Shown piece by piece: positions 8,333 to 16,136 of a DNA stretch of 56,285 nt. Numbering within the stretch: the stretch's first letter is position 1; each line of letters begins with the position of its first letter. The DNA comes from Pullichristensenella sp002068815 (GTDB taxonomy: Bacteria; Bacillota; Clostridia; Christensenellales; Aristaeellaceae). The position numbers and the translations under genes were made by a program. The notes below the pieces were generated by a model. The model was not told the origin of the DNA, made no database searches, and saw nothing but the letters and a program-made list of their open reading frames with translations. Location of the stretch: the NCBI GenBank assembly GCA_040772885.1, contig JAXGXF010000014.1, forward strand, positions 1-56,285, read 5' to 3'.

Positions 8333-9979
8333 ATGGCGCATGATAAGATAGACGGGCTCTTGTTCAAGGAGATGTTTCAATCCGGCGCGGCGCTGCTCAC
8401 CCAGAACCGGGAGAGCGTGGACGCGCTGAATGTATTCCCTGTGCCGGACGGAGACACCGGCACGAACATGTCGCAGACGATCACCTCCGCGGTCAAGGAG
8501 ATGCAGCAGAAGCCCGCGATGAGCGTCGGGGACATCGCAAACGCGATCGCCCGGGGCGCCCTGAAGGGCGCGCGCGGGAACTCCGGCGTCATATTGAGCC
8601 AGATACTGCGCGGCTGGGCGCGCGCGATGGACGGCGCCGAGGACATCGACTGCGCTTTGCTCATCAAGGCGCTGCGCTCGGGAGCCGACACCGCGTACAA
8701 GGCCGTCATGAAGCCCAAGGAGGGCACGATCCTGACCGTCGCGCGCGTGATGGCCGAGGACGCCGAGCGGCTCGGGCGCGGCATGGCGGACCTCGTGGAG
8801 CTTTTCCGGCTCCTGATCGCGAGCGGCGAGGCGATTTTGAAAAAGACGCCGGACATGCTCCCGGTGCTCAAGCAGGCGGGCGTCGTCGACTCCGGCGGCA
8901 TGGGCCTGCTCGTCATCTACCGCGGCATGTTCGCCGCGCTCTCCGGCGAGCCCGTCGAGACCGAGTCCGCGGCCGAGCAGCGCCAGAAGGCCGCGATGCC
9001 CGCGGATTATATCGACGACCACGAGAATCTCGGCGAGATTACATTTGCCTACTGCACGGAGTTCATCGTCTCGCACCCGCGCGCGGACCTCCGAGACGGC
9101 GAGGTCGTCCGGCTCCGCAAGCGCCTCGAGCGCATCGGCGACTGCGTGCTCGTGATCTCCGACCTGTCCGTCGTCAAGGTGCACGTGCACACGAACGAGC
9201 CGGGCAAGGCCTTGCAGTACGCGCTCGAGCTCGGCGAACTCGACGCGATCAAGATCGACAACATGCTCGAGGAGCACCGCGAGCGCACGGCCCAGCTTGA
9301 AAAAGAGGAGGCCGACCGCAGAAAGCCCTACGGCATCGTCGCGGTCGCGCTGGGCGACGGGCTCGTCGACATATTCACCGAGCTCAACATCGACAGGATC
9401 GTCGACGGCGGGCAGACGATGAACCCGTCGATCGAGGATTTGCTCGAGGCGATCGAAAAGACGCGCGCCGAGAACGTGTTCGTGCTGCCGAACAACACGA
9501 ACATCATACTCGCCGCGCAGCAGGCGGCGGAATTGACCGAGCGCAACGTCATCGTGCTGCCGACGAAGTCCGTGCCGATGGGCATCTCCGCGGCGCTCGC
9601 GTTCGATCCGGAGCACTCCGTCGAGGAAAACCGGGTCGCGATGACCGAGGCCGCCGAGAGCGTGCACACGGCGTCGATCACCTACGCCGTGCGCGACACC
9701 GTGTTCGACGACAAGGACATACACGCCGGCGACATCATGGGGCTCATCGACAACAAGCTGCAGGTGCTCGGCCACGACGTGCGCGAGGTCGCCTGCGAAT
9801 TGACCGGCATGATGGTCGCCGACGACAAGAGCCTGATCACGATCTACTACGGCCAGGACGTGACCGAGGGCGAGGCGCGCGAGCTCTCCGACGCGTTCGC
9901 GAAGAAGTACGACCAGTGCGACGTCGATCTCCAGCGCGGGGGCCAGCCTCTGTACTACTATCTGATCGCGGTCGAGTGA
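8333..9979 (+). CDS. fakA: Fatty-acid kinase catalytic subunit FakA/YloV (DhaL + DegV-like)
   Basis: FakA phosphorylates fatty acids presented by FakB for phospholipid synthesis; the family was long annotated as dihydroxyacetone-kinase-like. The 548-residue protein has an N-terminal DhaL domain with the ATP/Mg-binding DGDTGTN (39-45) and the GARGNSGVILSQ loop. A middle domain and a C-terminal domain resembling the DegV/FakB fold (about 330-548) follow. I chose the ATG at 8333, 8 bases after GGAGG, over the in-frame ATG at 8318 that overlaps that ribosome binding site. The stop overlaps the recG start (ATGA-type). No FakB gene is visible in the window. Confidence 0.9.
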   Translation: MAHDKIDGLLFKEMFQSGAALLTQNRESVDALNVFPVPDGDTGTNMSQTITSAVKEMQQKPAMSVGDIANAIARGALKGARGNSGVILSQILRGWARAMDGAEDIDCALLIKALRSGADTAYKAVMKPKEGTILTVARVMAEDAERLGRGMADLVELFRLLIASGEAILKKTPDMLPVLKQAGVVDSGGMGLLVIYRGMFAALSGEPVETESAAEQRQKAAMPADYIDDHENLGEITFAYCTEFIVSHPRADLRDGEVVRLRKRLERIGDCVLVISDLSVVKVHVHTNEPGKALQYALELGELDAIKIDNMLEEHRERTAQLEKEEADRRKPYGIVAVALGDGLVDIFTELNIDRIVDGGQTMNPSIEDLLEAIEKTRAENVFVLPNNTNIILAAQQAAELTERNVIVLPTKSVPMGISAALAFDPEHSVEENRVAMTEAAESVHTASITYAVRDTVFDDKDIHAGDIMGLIDNKLQVLGHDVREVACELTGMMVADDKSLITIYYGQDVTEGEARELSDAFAKKYDQCDVDLQRGGQPLYYYLIAVE

Positions 9980-11976
9980 TGGACGTCGAGCTTTCCCGCG
10001 TCCCCGGGCTGGGCCCCAGCCGCCTGAAGGCGCTCGAGACCGCCGGGATACGCACCGCGCGCGAGATGGTCGCCAGGCTTCCGTCCGGCTACCGGGACCT
10101 CTCAAGCCCCGTGCCGATCGGGGATTTGCGCGCGGGCGACGAGGCGGCGGTGCTCGTTAAAGTCGAGGGAAGCGCCGTTGAGACGCGCGCCGCGGGGCTG
10201 CTGATCACGCGCGCATACGTCTCCGACGGAACGGACGCGATCCCCGTCGTCTGGTACAACCAGCCCTGGCTCAAAAGACAGCTTCAGCCCGGCCGCGAGC
10301 TTCTGCTCTACGGCCGGGTTGAGTTTCGCAGGGGGACATTGCAGATGACGTGCCCCGCGATCGAGCGCGAGCGCGCGATCGTGCCCGTCTACCGCCCGGT
10401 CGCGGGCATCCCCCCGAAGGCGTTCCGAGACGCGATGCGCGCGGTGCTCAGCATACGCGACGGCCAGTGGCCGGACGAGCTCCCGCAGTCGCTGCGCGAG
10501 CGATATACGCTGTGCGAGCGCAACTTCGCGATGCGAAACGCGCACTTCCCGCTGAACCGGGAGGCGCTCGCGGCCGCGCGTCGCAGGCTCGCGTTCGAGG
10601 AGCTTCTTCTCTATCAGGTCGCGCTGTCGCTTCTGCGCGGCGGCGCGGAGGCGGGCGCAAAGCTCGAGTTTCCGGACGCAGAAGTTGAGAATTTCTGGAA
10701 GCTGCTCGGCTTTCCGCCGACGGGCGCGCAGAAGCGGGTACTCTATGAGATGGCGGGGGATTTGCGCCAGGACGCGCCGATGGCGAGGCTATTGCAGGGC
10801 GACGTCGGCAGCGGCAAGACCGCGGTCGCGTTCGGCGCGATCTACCTCGCTTGGAAATCCGGCTTCCAGTCGGCGATGATGGCGCCGACCGAGGTGCTCG
10901 CGCAGCAGCACTTTTCGGGCGCGCGCGAGTTGTTCGAGCCGCTGGGCATGAAGGTCGGGCTCCTGACCGGGTCGCTTTCGAAAAAGCAGCACGAGGCCGC
11001 GCACCGGGCGCTCGCGGCAGGCGAGTGGGACGCGGTGTTCGGCACGCACGCCCTGATCACCGAGGGCGTCGAGTACGCAAACCTCGGCCTCGTCGTCACC
11101 GACGAGCAGCACCGCTTCGGCGTGCGCCAGCGGACGGCGTTCGGCAAGAAGGGCGGCCGACCGAACGTGCTCGTGATGTCCGCGACGCCGATCCCGCGAA
11201 CGCTCTCCCTGATATTGTACGGCGACCTCGACCTGTCGATACTCGACGAGCTGCCGCCGGGCCGCACGCCCGTCAAGACGCGCATCGTGCCGGAGGAGAA
11301 GCGAAAGGACATGTTCGGCTTCGTCCGGCGGGAGGTCCGGAAGGGCCGGCAGGCGTACGTCATCTGCCCGCTCGTCGCCGAGAGCGAGGCGGTCGAGGCC
11401 AAGAGCGCGGAGGAGCTGTTCGAGGAGTTGAAGGAGCTGCTCCCGGACCTCCGGCTGTCGCTCGTGCACGGGCGGATGAAGTCGAAGGACAAGGACGCGG
11501 CACTTGAAAAATTCCGCGCGGGCGAGACGGACGTGCTCGTATCGACGACCGTCGTCGAGGTCGGCGTCAACGTGCCGAACGCGAGCACCATGGTCGTCGA
11601 AAACGCCGAGCGGTTCGGGCTCGCGCAATTGCACCAGCTTCGCGGGCGCGTCGGGCGCGGGCCGTACGAATCCTGGTGCTTTTTGGTCGCGGAGCCGAGC
11701 GAGCGGCTGACGCTGCTCACGAGGACGGCCGACGGCTTTAAGATCGCCGAAAAGGACATGGAGCTCCGCGGCCCCGGAGAGCTGTTCGGCGAGCGGCAGT
11801 CGGGCATGCTCGCGACCGGGCTCACGGCGCTCGCGGGCGACACGCAGCTCCACAAGCTCACGCACGACGAGGCCCGCAGGCTGCTCAAGTCCCCCGAGGC
11901 CGCCGAATCGCGCGCGGTCGCGGCGCTCGCGCGGCGCGTGTTTCAGGAGCGGCTCGACGCCGTCGCGCTGAACTGA
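9979..11976 (+). CDS. recG: ATP-dependent DNA helicase RecG
   Basis: Branch-migrating helicase that reverses stalled replication forks. The 665-residue protein has the N-terminal helix-hairpin-helix-like VPGLGPSRLKAL, the OB wedge domain (about 55-150), Walker A GDVGSGKT (274-281) and Walker B/DEQH (375-378). Motif III SATPIPRT and the C-terminal helicase half with QLRGRVGRG complete the set. Length is slightly below the usual 680. The ATG overlaps the fakA stop; the longer in-frame extension to 9916 is antisense to no signal and is inside fakA. The asp23-fakA-recG order is widely conserved in Firmicutes. Confidence 0.96.
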   Translation: MDVELSRVPGLGPSRLKALETAGIRTAREMVARLPSGYRDLSSPVPIGDLRAGDEAAVLVKVEGSAVETRAAGLLITRAYVSDGTDAIPVVWYNQPWLKRQLQPGRELLLYGRVEFRRGTLQMTCPAIERERAIVPVYRPVAGIPPKAFRDAMRAVLSIRDGQWPDELPQSLRERYTLCERNFAMRNAHFPLNREALAAARRRLAFEELLLYQVALSLLRGGAEAGAKLEFPDAEVENFWKLLGFPPTGAQKRVLYEMAGDLRQDAPMARLLQGDVGSGKTAVAFGAIYLAWKSGFQSAMMAPTEVLAQQHFSGARELFEPLGMKVGLLTGSLSKKQHEAAHRALAAGEWDAVFGTHALITEGVEYANLGLVVTDEQHRFGVRQRTAFGKKGGRPNVLVMSATPIPRTLSLILYGDLDLSILDELPPGRTPVKTRIVPEEKRKDMFGFVRREVRKGRQAYVICPLVAESEAVEAKSAEELFEELKELLPDLRLSLVHGRMKSKDKDAALEKFRAGETDVLVSTTVVEVGVNVPNASTMVVENAERFGLAQLHQLRGRVGRGPYESWCFLVAEPSERLTLLTRTADGFKIAEKDMELRGPGELFGERQSGMLATGLTALAGDTQLHKLTHDEARRLLKSPEAAESRAVAALARRVFQERLDAVALN

Positions 11977-12086
11977 ACCGCGCAAAATTTGGATTGTATG
12001 CTTCATTTTTACAGTAGAATATTGCCAGCGTAAAAGCCTCCCGTTCGGTCAAAATAGTTTCAGACTTGAACGGGAGGTGAAAAACA

Positions 12087-12305
12087 ATGGCCAGCAACTC
12101 AAGCTCGTCGAACCGCATCAACGTGCCCGAGGCCAAGCAGGCGCTCTCGAACATGAAGTTCGAAATCGCCAACGAGATGGGTGTCAACCTGACCAAGGGC
12201 TACAACGGCAACCTGAGCTCCAAGGACAACGGAACCGTCGGCGGCATGATGGTCAAGCGCATGATCGAGGACTATCAGCGCCAGGCTTCCAACACGGTCA
12301 AGTAA
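12087..12305 (+). CDS. Alpha/beta-type small acid-soluble spore protein 1
   Basis: Binds and protects DNA in dormant spores and supplies amino acids on germination. The 72-residue product has the two family signatures: the N-terminal half with NRINVPEAKQAL-MKFEIANEMGV, which includes the GPR-protease site with Glu and Ile/Val around E-I-A, and the C-terminal GYNGNLSSKDNGTVGGMMVKRMI. A GGGAGGTG ribosome binding site lies about 8 bases upstream. A GTATG element at 11996-12000 resembles a sigma-G -35, but I could not find a convincing -10, so forespore control is inferred from family alone. It is followed 42 bases later by a paralogue. Confidence 0.95.
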   Translation: MASNSSSSNRINVPEAKQALSNMKFEIANEMGVNLTKGYNGNLSSKDNGTVGGMMVKRMIEDYQRQASNTVK

Positions 12306-12347
12306 CAGACAATAACCGACGAAACCATCGAAAGGAGGAACACCCAC

Positions 12348-12551
12348 ATGCCCAGCAACAGCAATCAGATCAACGTACCCGAGGCGCGCCAGGCGATGTA
12401 CAACCTCAAGCACGAAGTGGCAAACGAGCTTGGCATCAACCTCAAGCAGGGCTACAACGGCGACATCGCTTCCAAGGATGCCGGCCACATCGGCGGCAAT
12501 ATGGTCAAGAAGATGATCGAGGCGCAGGAGCGCCAGATGCAGAACCGCTAA
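12348..12551 (+). CDS. Alpha/beta-type small acid-soluble spore protein 2
   Basis: Second spore DNA-binding SASP, 67 residues, clearly paralogous to the preceding one (shared INVPEA-QA, E-ANE-GINL, GYNG--SKD and GG-MVK-MIE). An AAAGGAGGA ribosome binding site precedes the ATG by about 9 bases. It is probably co-transcribed with SASP 1, since no promoter is visible in the 42-base gap and a terminator follows at 12573. Tandem SASP genes are common in Clostridia. Together the pair is the strongest evidence in the window for a sporulating organism. Confidence 0.95.
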   Translation: MPSNSNQINVPEARQAMYNLKHEVANELGINLKQGYNGDIASKDAGHIGGNMVKKMIEAQERQMQNR

Positions 12552-12572
12552 CGGACGAAGCTAATACAAGGG

Positions 12573-12608
12573 GCGGCTGCTTTCAGCGGCCGCTCCCGCC
12601 TGTTTTTT
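12573..12608 (+). terminator. Intrinsic terminator after the SASP pair
   Basis: Eight-base arms (12573-12580 and 12586-12593, one G-T wobble) followed shortly by TTTTTT. Confidence 0.75.
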
Positions 12609-12692
12609 GGCCCCCGCTAGCAGGACGAACCCCGCCCCGCCGAGCGCGGCGGAGGGCTTTTCAGGAACGGCGACAGCAAAAGCGCGGGGATA

Positions 12693-12721
12693 TTGACTTT
12701 TCCCGCCCCCGGTGGTACGAT
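12693..12721 (+). promoter_or_regulatory. Sigma-A promoter of the NahK-like kinase
   Basis: TTGACT, 17 bases, TACGAT, about 33 bases before the start codon. Confidence 0.75.
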
Positions 12722-12754
12722 TTTCGGGTGGTACTACACATTCGGAGGCCGCGT

Positions 12755-13840
12755 ATGCAGGATTTCGACATTCGCCCCGTCGCGGAGCGTTTCCGGTTCG
12801 AGGGGAAATTCGCCTCCGCCTCGGAGGTCCGCTCCGGGCACATCAACCGGACGTATAGGCTCACGTTCAGCGACCCGGACGGGGAGTACATATTGCAGCG
12901 GATCAACAACCACGTGTTCCGGCAGCCCGAAGTCGTGATGGACAACATCCTGAAGGTCACGGAGCACCTGCGCCGGAAGCTCGTCGAGATGGGCGCGTCG
13001 CCGGAGAGGCGCGTGCTCGAGTTCGTGAGGGCGCTCGACGGCCGGCCGCTGTTTATCGACGAAAGCGGCGGAAGCTGGCGCGCGTACCGCTACGTCGGAA
13101 ACGCGCGCGCGTACGACCGCGTCGAAAAGCCGGAGCACTTTCAGGAGGCGGGCCGCGCGTTCGGCGAGTTTCAGAGATTGCTCGCGGACTTCCCGGCCTC
13201 GGAGCTCGGGGAGACGATCCCGAACTTTCACCACACGCCCTCGCGCTTCGACGCGTTCGCCCGCGCCGCGCACGAGGACAAGGCCGGGCGCGCGAAGGGC
13301 GTCCGGGGCGAAATCCGCTTCTTCCTCGACCGGCGCCACGCCGCGCATGAGATCGTCGGCCGCGATTTGCCGCTCAGGGTCACGCACAACGACACGAAGA
13401 TCAGCAACGTGCTGTTCGACGACGCGAGCGAAAAGGCGATCTGCGTGATCGACCTCGACACCGTCATGCCGGGAAGCTCCCTCTACGACTTCGGCGACGC
13501 GATACGCTACGGCGCGACGACCGCCGCCGAGGACGAGATCGACGCGTCGAAAATGGGCCTGTCGATGGAGCTGTTTTCGCGCTTCGCCGCGGGGTTCGTG
13601 CCGGAGGCCGACGGGTTTTTGACGCGCCGCGAGATGGAGCTTCTGCCGCTGGGCGCGAAGGTCATCACGTTTGAGAACGGCATGCGGTTTCTGATGGACT
13701 ACCTCGAGGGAGACACGTACTACAAGACCGCGTACCCGGAGCACAACCTCGCGCGCGCCCGCACGCAGATCGCGCTGCTTCGGGACATAGAATTGCGGTT
13801 CGGCGAGATGACCGAGGTCGTCCGCCGTCTGCTCAAGTGA
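12755..13840 (+). CDS. APH-fold sugar kinase, N-acetylhexosamine 1-kinase (NahK)-like
   Basis: Predicted cytoplasmic kinase of the aminoglycoside-phosphotransferase fold. The 361-residue length and the N-terminal pattern GHINRTY, YILQRINNHVF and VMDNILKVTEHL match NahK-type kinases, which phosphorylate GlcNAc or GalNAc at C1 in mucin-sugar use. The catalytic loop is HNDTKISNVLFD (H211, D213) and the metal-binding motif is IDLDTVMPG (232-240). The ATG at 12755 is 6 bases after GGAGG; the frame is open upstream only through non-coding sequence and the SASP genes. It has its own promoter. No lacto-N-biose phosphorylase or galT lies nearby, so the sugar substrate is inferred from family, not context. 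Confidence 0.8.
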   Translation: MQDFDIRPVAERFRFEGKFASASEVRSGHINRTYRLTFSDPDGEYILQRINNHVFRQPEVVMDNILKVTEHLRRKLVEMGASPERRVLEFVRALDGRPLFIDESGGSWRAYRYVGNARAYDRVEKPEHFQEAGRAFGEFQRLLADFPASELGETIPNFHHTPSRFDAFARAAHEDKAGRAKGVRGEIRFFLDRRHAAHEIVGRDLPLRVTHNDTKISNVLFDDASEKAICVIDLDTVMPGSSLYDFGDAIRYGATTAAEDEIDASKMGLSMELFSRFAAGFVPEADGFLTRREMELLPLGAKVITFENGMRFLMDYLEGDTYYKTAYPEHNLARARTQIALLRDIELRFGEMTEVVRRLLK

Positions 13841-13844
13841 ATCC

Positions 13845-13873
13845 TTGACAATCCCCGGCATTCGCAGTACAAT
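13845..13873 (+). promoter_or_regulatory. Sigma-A promoter of the phosphoribosyltransferase gene
   Basis: TTGACA, 17 bases, TACAAT, near-perfect consensus about 36 bases before the start codon. Confidence 0.85.
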
Positions 13874-13909
13874 AACCTTTGGCGCCAGTTTTGCGATAGA
13901 GGTGTTTCC

Positions 13910-14473
13910 ATGAACGATATGGTCTATTCTCTCACCGTCGCGGGGCTTGAGCGGCAGCTTCCGCTCTGCCCGATCAGCGATACGGTGATGATCGGCGCGT
14001 TTGTCATTTTTGGCGACATGGAGCTGACGATCGCCTGCGCAACCGAGCTCAACAAGCGAATCCCCGAGCACGACGTGATGATCACCGCCGAGTCGAAGGG
14101 CATACCGCTGATCTTCGAGATGGCGCGGCAGGCGGGCGAGAAGCGGTACCTGCTCGCGCGCAAGTCGCCGAAGCTCTATATGAAGGACGTGTTCTGCGTC
14201 GAGGTGCGCTCGATCACGACCGGGCACCCGCAGACGCTGTGCATCGACGGCAAGGACGCCGAATACTTGAAGGGCAAGCGGGTCGTGATCGTCGACGACG
14301 TGATCTCGACCGGCGAATCGCTGCGCGCGATGGAGGAGCTCGTCCGGCTCGCCGGCGGCGAGATCGTCGGCAAGATGGCGATCCTCGTCGAGGGCGAGGC
14401 GATCGACCGCGACGACATCCTCTATCTCGAAAAACTGCCGCTGTTCCGCAACGACGGCACGCCGATCGAATAG
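13910..14473 (+). CDS. Adenine/xanthine-type phosphoribosyltransferase
   Basis: Type I phosphoribosyltransferase of 187 residues that would join a purine base to PRPP in the cytoplasm. The PRPP-binding loop VVIVDDVISTGES (125-137) is canonical. An upstream TAESKGIPLIFEMAR loop resembles adenine phosphoribosyltransferases and xanthine phosphoribosyltransferases. The product is slightly longer than typical Apt (about 170), and the hood residues do not let me choose the base, so no gene symbol is assigned. An AGAGGTG ribosome binding site precedes the ATG. It is monocistronic, with its own promoter and terminator. Confidence 0.82.
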   Translation: MNDMVYSLTVAGLERQLPLCPISDTVMIGAFVIFGDMELTIACATELNKRIPEHDVMITAESKGIPLIFEMARQAGEKRYLLARKSPKLYMKDVFCVEVRSITTGHPQTLCIDGKDAEYLKGKRVVIVDDVISTGESLRAMEELVRLAGGEIVGKMAILVEGEAIDRDDILYLEKLPLFRNDGTPIE

Positions 14474-14479
14474 CGGGCG

Positions 14480-14507
14480 ACGCTCCCGGCACCGGGGGCG
14501 TTTTTTT
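14480..14507 (+). terminator. Intrinsic terminator after the phosphoribosyltransferase
   Basis: Ten-base arms (14480-14489, 14492-14501, one wobble) followed by seven T residues. Confidence 0.85.
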
Positions 14508-14519
14508 CTGCGTTTCGCA

Positions 14520-14543
14520 AACCTTCCCCCTTCCCGATGCGTC
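14520..14543 (+). promoter_or_regulatory. Candidate ECF-type promoter upstream of the sigma gene
   Basis: An AACC core (14520-14523) followed after 16 bases by CGTC (14540-14543). This is the general AAC/CGT layout of extracytoplasmic-function sigma promoters and would permit autoregulation. The match is to short cores only, so it could be chance. Confidence 0.35.
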
Positions 14544-14585
14544 AATAGTGTGTGAATGCGCATTCATGAACAAGTGAGGATTCCC

Positions 14586-15056
14586 GTGGACGACATACAG
14601 TACACCGAGAGGGCGCTCGGCTGCGAACGCAGGCTCTACCGCGTCGCGATCGCGCTGCTTCGAAGCGACGCGGATGCCGCCGACGCCATACAGGAGGCCG
14701 TGTTCAAGGGCTGGATGCACCGCGAGGCGCTGCGCGACGGCGAGCGGTTCGAGGCGTGGCTGATGCGGATACTCGTCAACGAGTGCCGCAACATCCAGCG
14801 CAAGTGGAAGGGGCGCCCGGAGCCTTTGAACGAGCAGATCGTCTCCGCGCAGGGCGCCCCGGACCCGGCGCTTCAGGACGCGATCCGCAGGCTTCCCGAG
14901 CGGCTCCGGCTCCCGCTGCTTCTGCATCACCTCGAGGGGTATTCCCTTCGGGAGATATCGTCCATCCTGAAAATCCCCGAGACGACGGCAAAGTCGAGAC
15001 TCTACCAGGCCCGGAGCGCGCTCCGGCAGGCCCTTTCCCCGGAGGTGGGACGATGA
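14586..15056 (+). CDS. ECF-type RNA polymerase sigma factor
   Basis: A sigma-70 family factor of the extracytoplasmic-function group, 156 residues. Region 2 (about 15-75: RRLYRVAIALLRSDADAADA, then the EAWLMRILVNECR helix) and region 4 (about 100-150: RLPERLRLPLLLHHLEG followed by the helix-turn-helix YSLREISSILKIPETTAKSR) are both present. I prefer the GTG at 14586, 5 bases after GAGGA, over the in-frame ATG at 14556, which has no ribosome binding site. The stop overlaps the next start (ATGA), so sigma and membrane partner are translationally coupled, the typical sigma/anti-sigma arrangement. Confidence 0.9.
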   Translation: MDDIQYTERALGCERRLYRVAIALLRSDADAADAIQEAVFKGWMHREALRDGERFEAWLMRILVNECRNIQRKWKGRPEPLNEQIVSAQGAPDPALQDAIRRLPERLRLPLLLHHLEGYSLREISSILKIPETTAKSRLYQARSALRQALSPEVGR

Positions 15057-16087
15057 AGGATTTGAACAACGCGTTTCCGGATACGCCGGAATACGTGCGC
15101 CATGCGATTCACATGGGGCTCAACCGCGCCCGAAGGCGGCAGGCGCTCAAGCGCAGGCTGTTCGCGCTGGCGTCGGCCGCGGCGGTGCTCGCCGTGATGC
15201 TCGGCGCGCTGACGCTCGCGGTCAACGAGCGGCGCTTGGCGGGGACGCGCCTGCGCTCGCCGAACCCCGGCCCGCTCGCCCATGGATACGCGACGGACGG
15301 GCCGACGCCGAAGCCCCTGCCCAAGCCGACGCCGGAGCCGACGGCAGTGCCGCTCCCAACGGCAGTGCCGCTCCCAACGGCAGTGCCGCTCCCAAAGGCA
15401 GTGCCGCTCCCAACGGCAGTGCCGCTCCCGACGGCGACGCCGATGCCGACGCCGGTTTCCCGCCCGACGGAGCGGCCGACCCCGATGCCGTCGGTTCTCG
15501 TGACGGCGCTCCCGACGGCGCGGCCGGTGGTTGATGCCGGGCTCTTTACCCCGATGCCCACGGCCTACTATCCCGCGAAGGCGGCGGTCTACGAGGCCGC
15601 GATCGTGCCGGAAATGTCCGAGGCGGCGGACTCCGAGGTCGTGGAGCAGTTCGTGTATTCGACGAAGAACGGCAAATACTACCACGGCGACCGGAGCTGC
15701 TCCGGCATGCGCGGCGCCTCCGCGCGCCTGATCGCCGAGGCCGAGAAGCTCGGACAGTCTGCGTGCCCGATCTGCATGCCGGAGGACCCGACGGTCTGGA
15801 TGACGCGCGCCGGAAAATACTACCACGATTCCGAGGACTGCTCGGGCATGCGCTACGCCGTGGCGATGCCCGAGTCGGAGGCGATCGCGTCGGGCCGCAA
15901 GCTCTGCCCGGTCTGCCAGTCCAGCCGCGTCCGGACGCTCCGAACCGACTTCTATTCGACCGACGGCGGGAAATACTACCACGCCGACCCCGAGTGCTCC
16001 GGCATGCTCGGCGCGGTCCGGCGAACGGAGGAGGAATTGCAAAAGCTCGGGCAAGGGCCGTGCCCGGTCTGCGTCGGAAACCCCTGA
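15053..16087 (+). CDS. Single-pass membrane protein with Pro-rich stalk and three Cys/His modules
   Basis: A 344-residue protein coupled to the ECF sigma gene and therefore the likely anti-sigma or sensor partner. A short basic cytoplasmic segment (1-34) precedes one transmembrane helix (about 35-56). A long Pro/Thr stalk (about 83-150) includes tandem PTAVPL hexapeptides. Three tandem modules (about 201-241, 248-288, 301-340) follow, each with KYYH, then C-SGM, then a terminal C-P-I/V-C. One His and three Cys per module could hold a metal or form disulfides. The modules resemble Ada-like or KxYHxxxC repeats seen in clostridial surface proteins. No classical anti-sigma zinc motif (HxxxCxxC) is seen in the short cytoplasmic part, so the anti-sigma role is inference. 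The ribosome binding site is GGAGGTGGGA. Confidence 0.75.
   Translation: MKDLNNAFPDTPEYVRHAIHMGLNRARRRQALKRRLFALASAAAVLAVMLGALTLAVNERRLAGTRLRSPNPGPLAHGYATDGPTPKPLPKPTPEPTAVPLPTAVPLPTAVPLPKAVPLPTAVPLPTATPMPTPVSRPTERPTPMPSVLVTALPTARPVVDAGLFTPMPTAYYPAKAAVYEAAIVPEMSEAADSEVVEQFVYSTKNGKYYHGDRSCSGMRGASARLIAEAEKLGQSACPICMPEDPTVWMTRAGKYYHDSEDCSGMRYAVAMPESEAIASGRKLCPVCQSSRVRTLRTDFYSTDGGKYYHADPECSGMLGAVRRTEEELQKLGQGPCPVCVGNP
15341..15430 (+). repeat. Five 18-bp tandem repeats encoding PTAVPL
   Basis: Five consecutive 18-base units, nearly identical (one unit has A for C at position 2), inside the stalk of the membrane protein. This is an in-frame minisatellite, so stalk length could vary between strains. 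Confidence 0.9.
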
Positions 16088-16094
16088 TTCCGCG

Positions 16095-16127
16095 AAAAAA
16101 AGCTCCCGACCGAACGGGAGCCTTTTT
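16095..16127. terminator. Bidirectional terminator between the sigma operon and GH4 gene
   Basis: GCTCCCG (16102-16108) and CGGGAGC (16115-16121) with a 6-base loop, an A run on the left and a T run on the right. It serves both converging transcription units. Confidence 0.9.
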
Positions 16128-16136
16128 CATGGGGGA

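Noticed and set aside
8264..10105. Long antisense frame opposite fakA
   Set aside because: Same shadow-frame composition, no start signal and no recognisable motif.
11991..12021. Sigma-G promoter for the SASP genes
   Set aside because: GTATG at 11996 fits the -35, but no good CATNNTA -10 at the right distance could be found, so it is mentioned only in the SASP entry.
15341..15430. CRISPR-like periodicity
   Set aside because: Units are contiguous 18-mers without spacers and lie in frame inside a gene; no cas genes are present. The same applies to 30961-31148.
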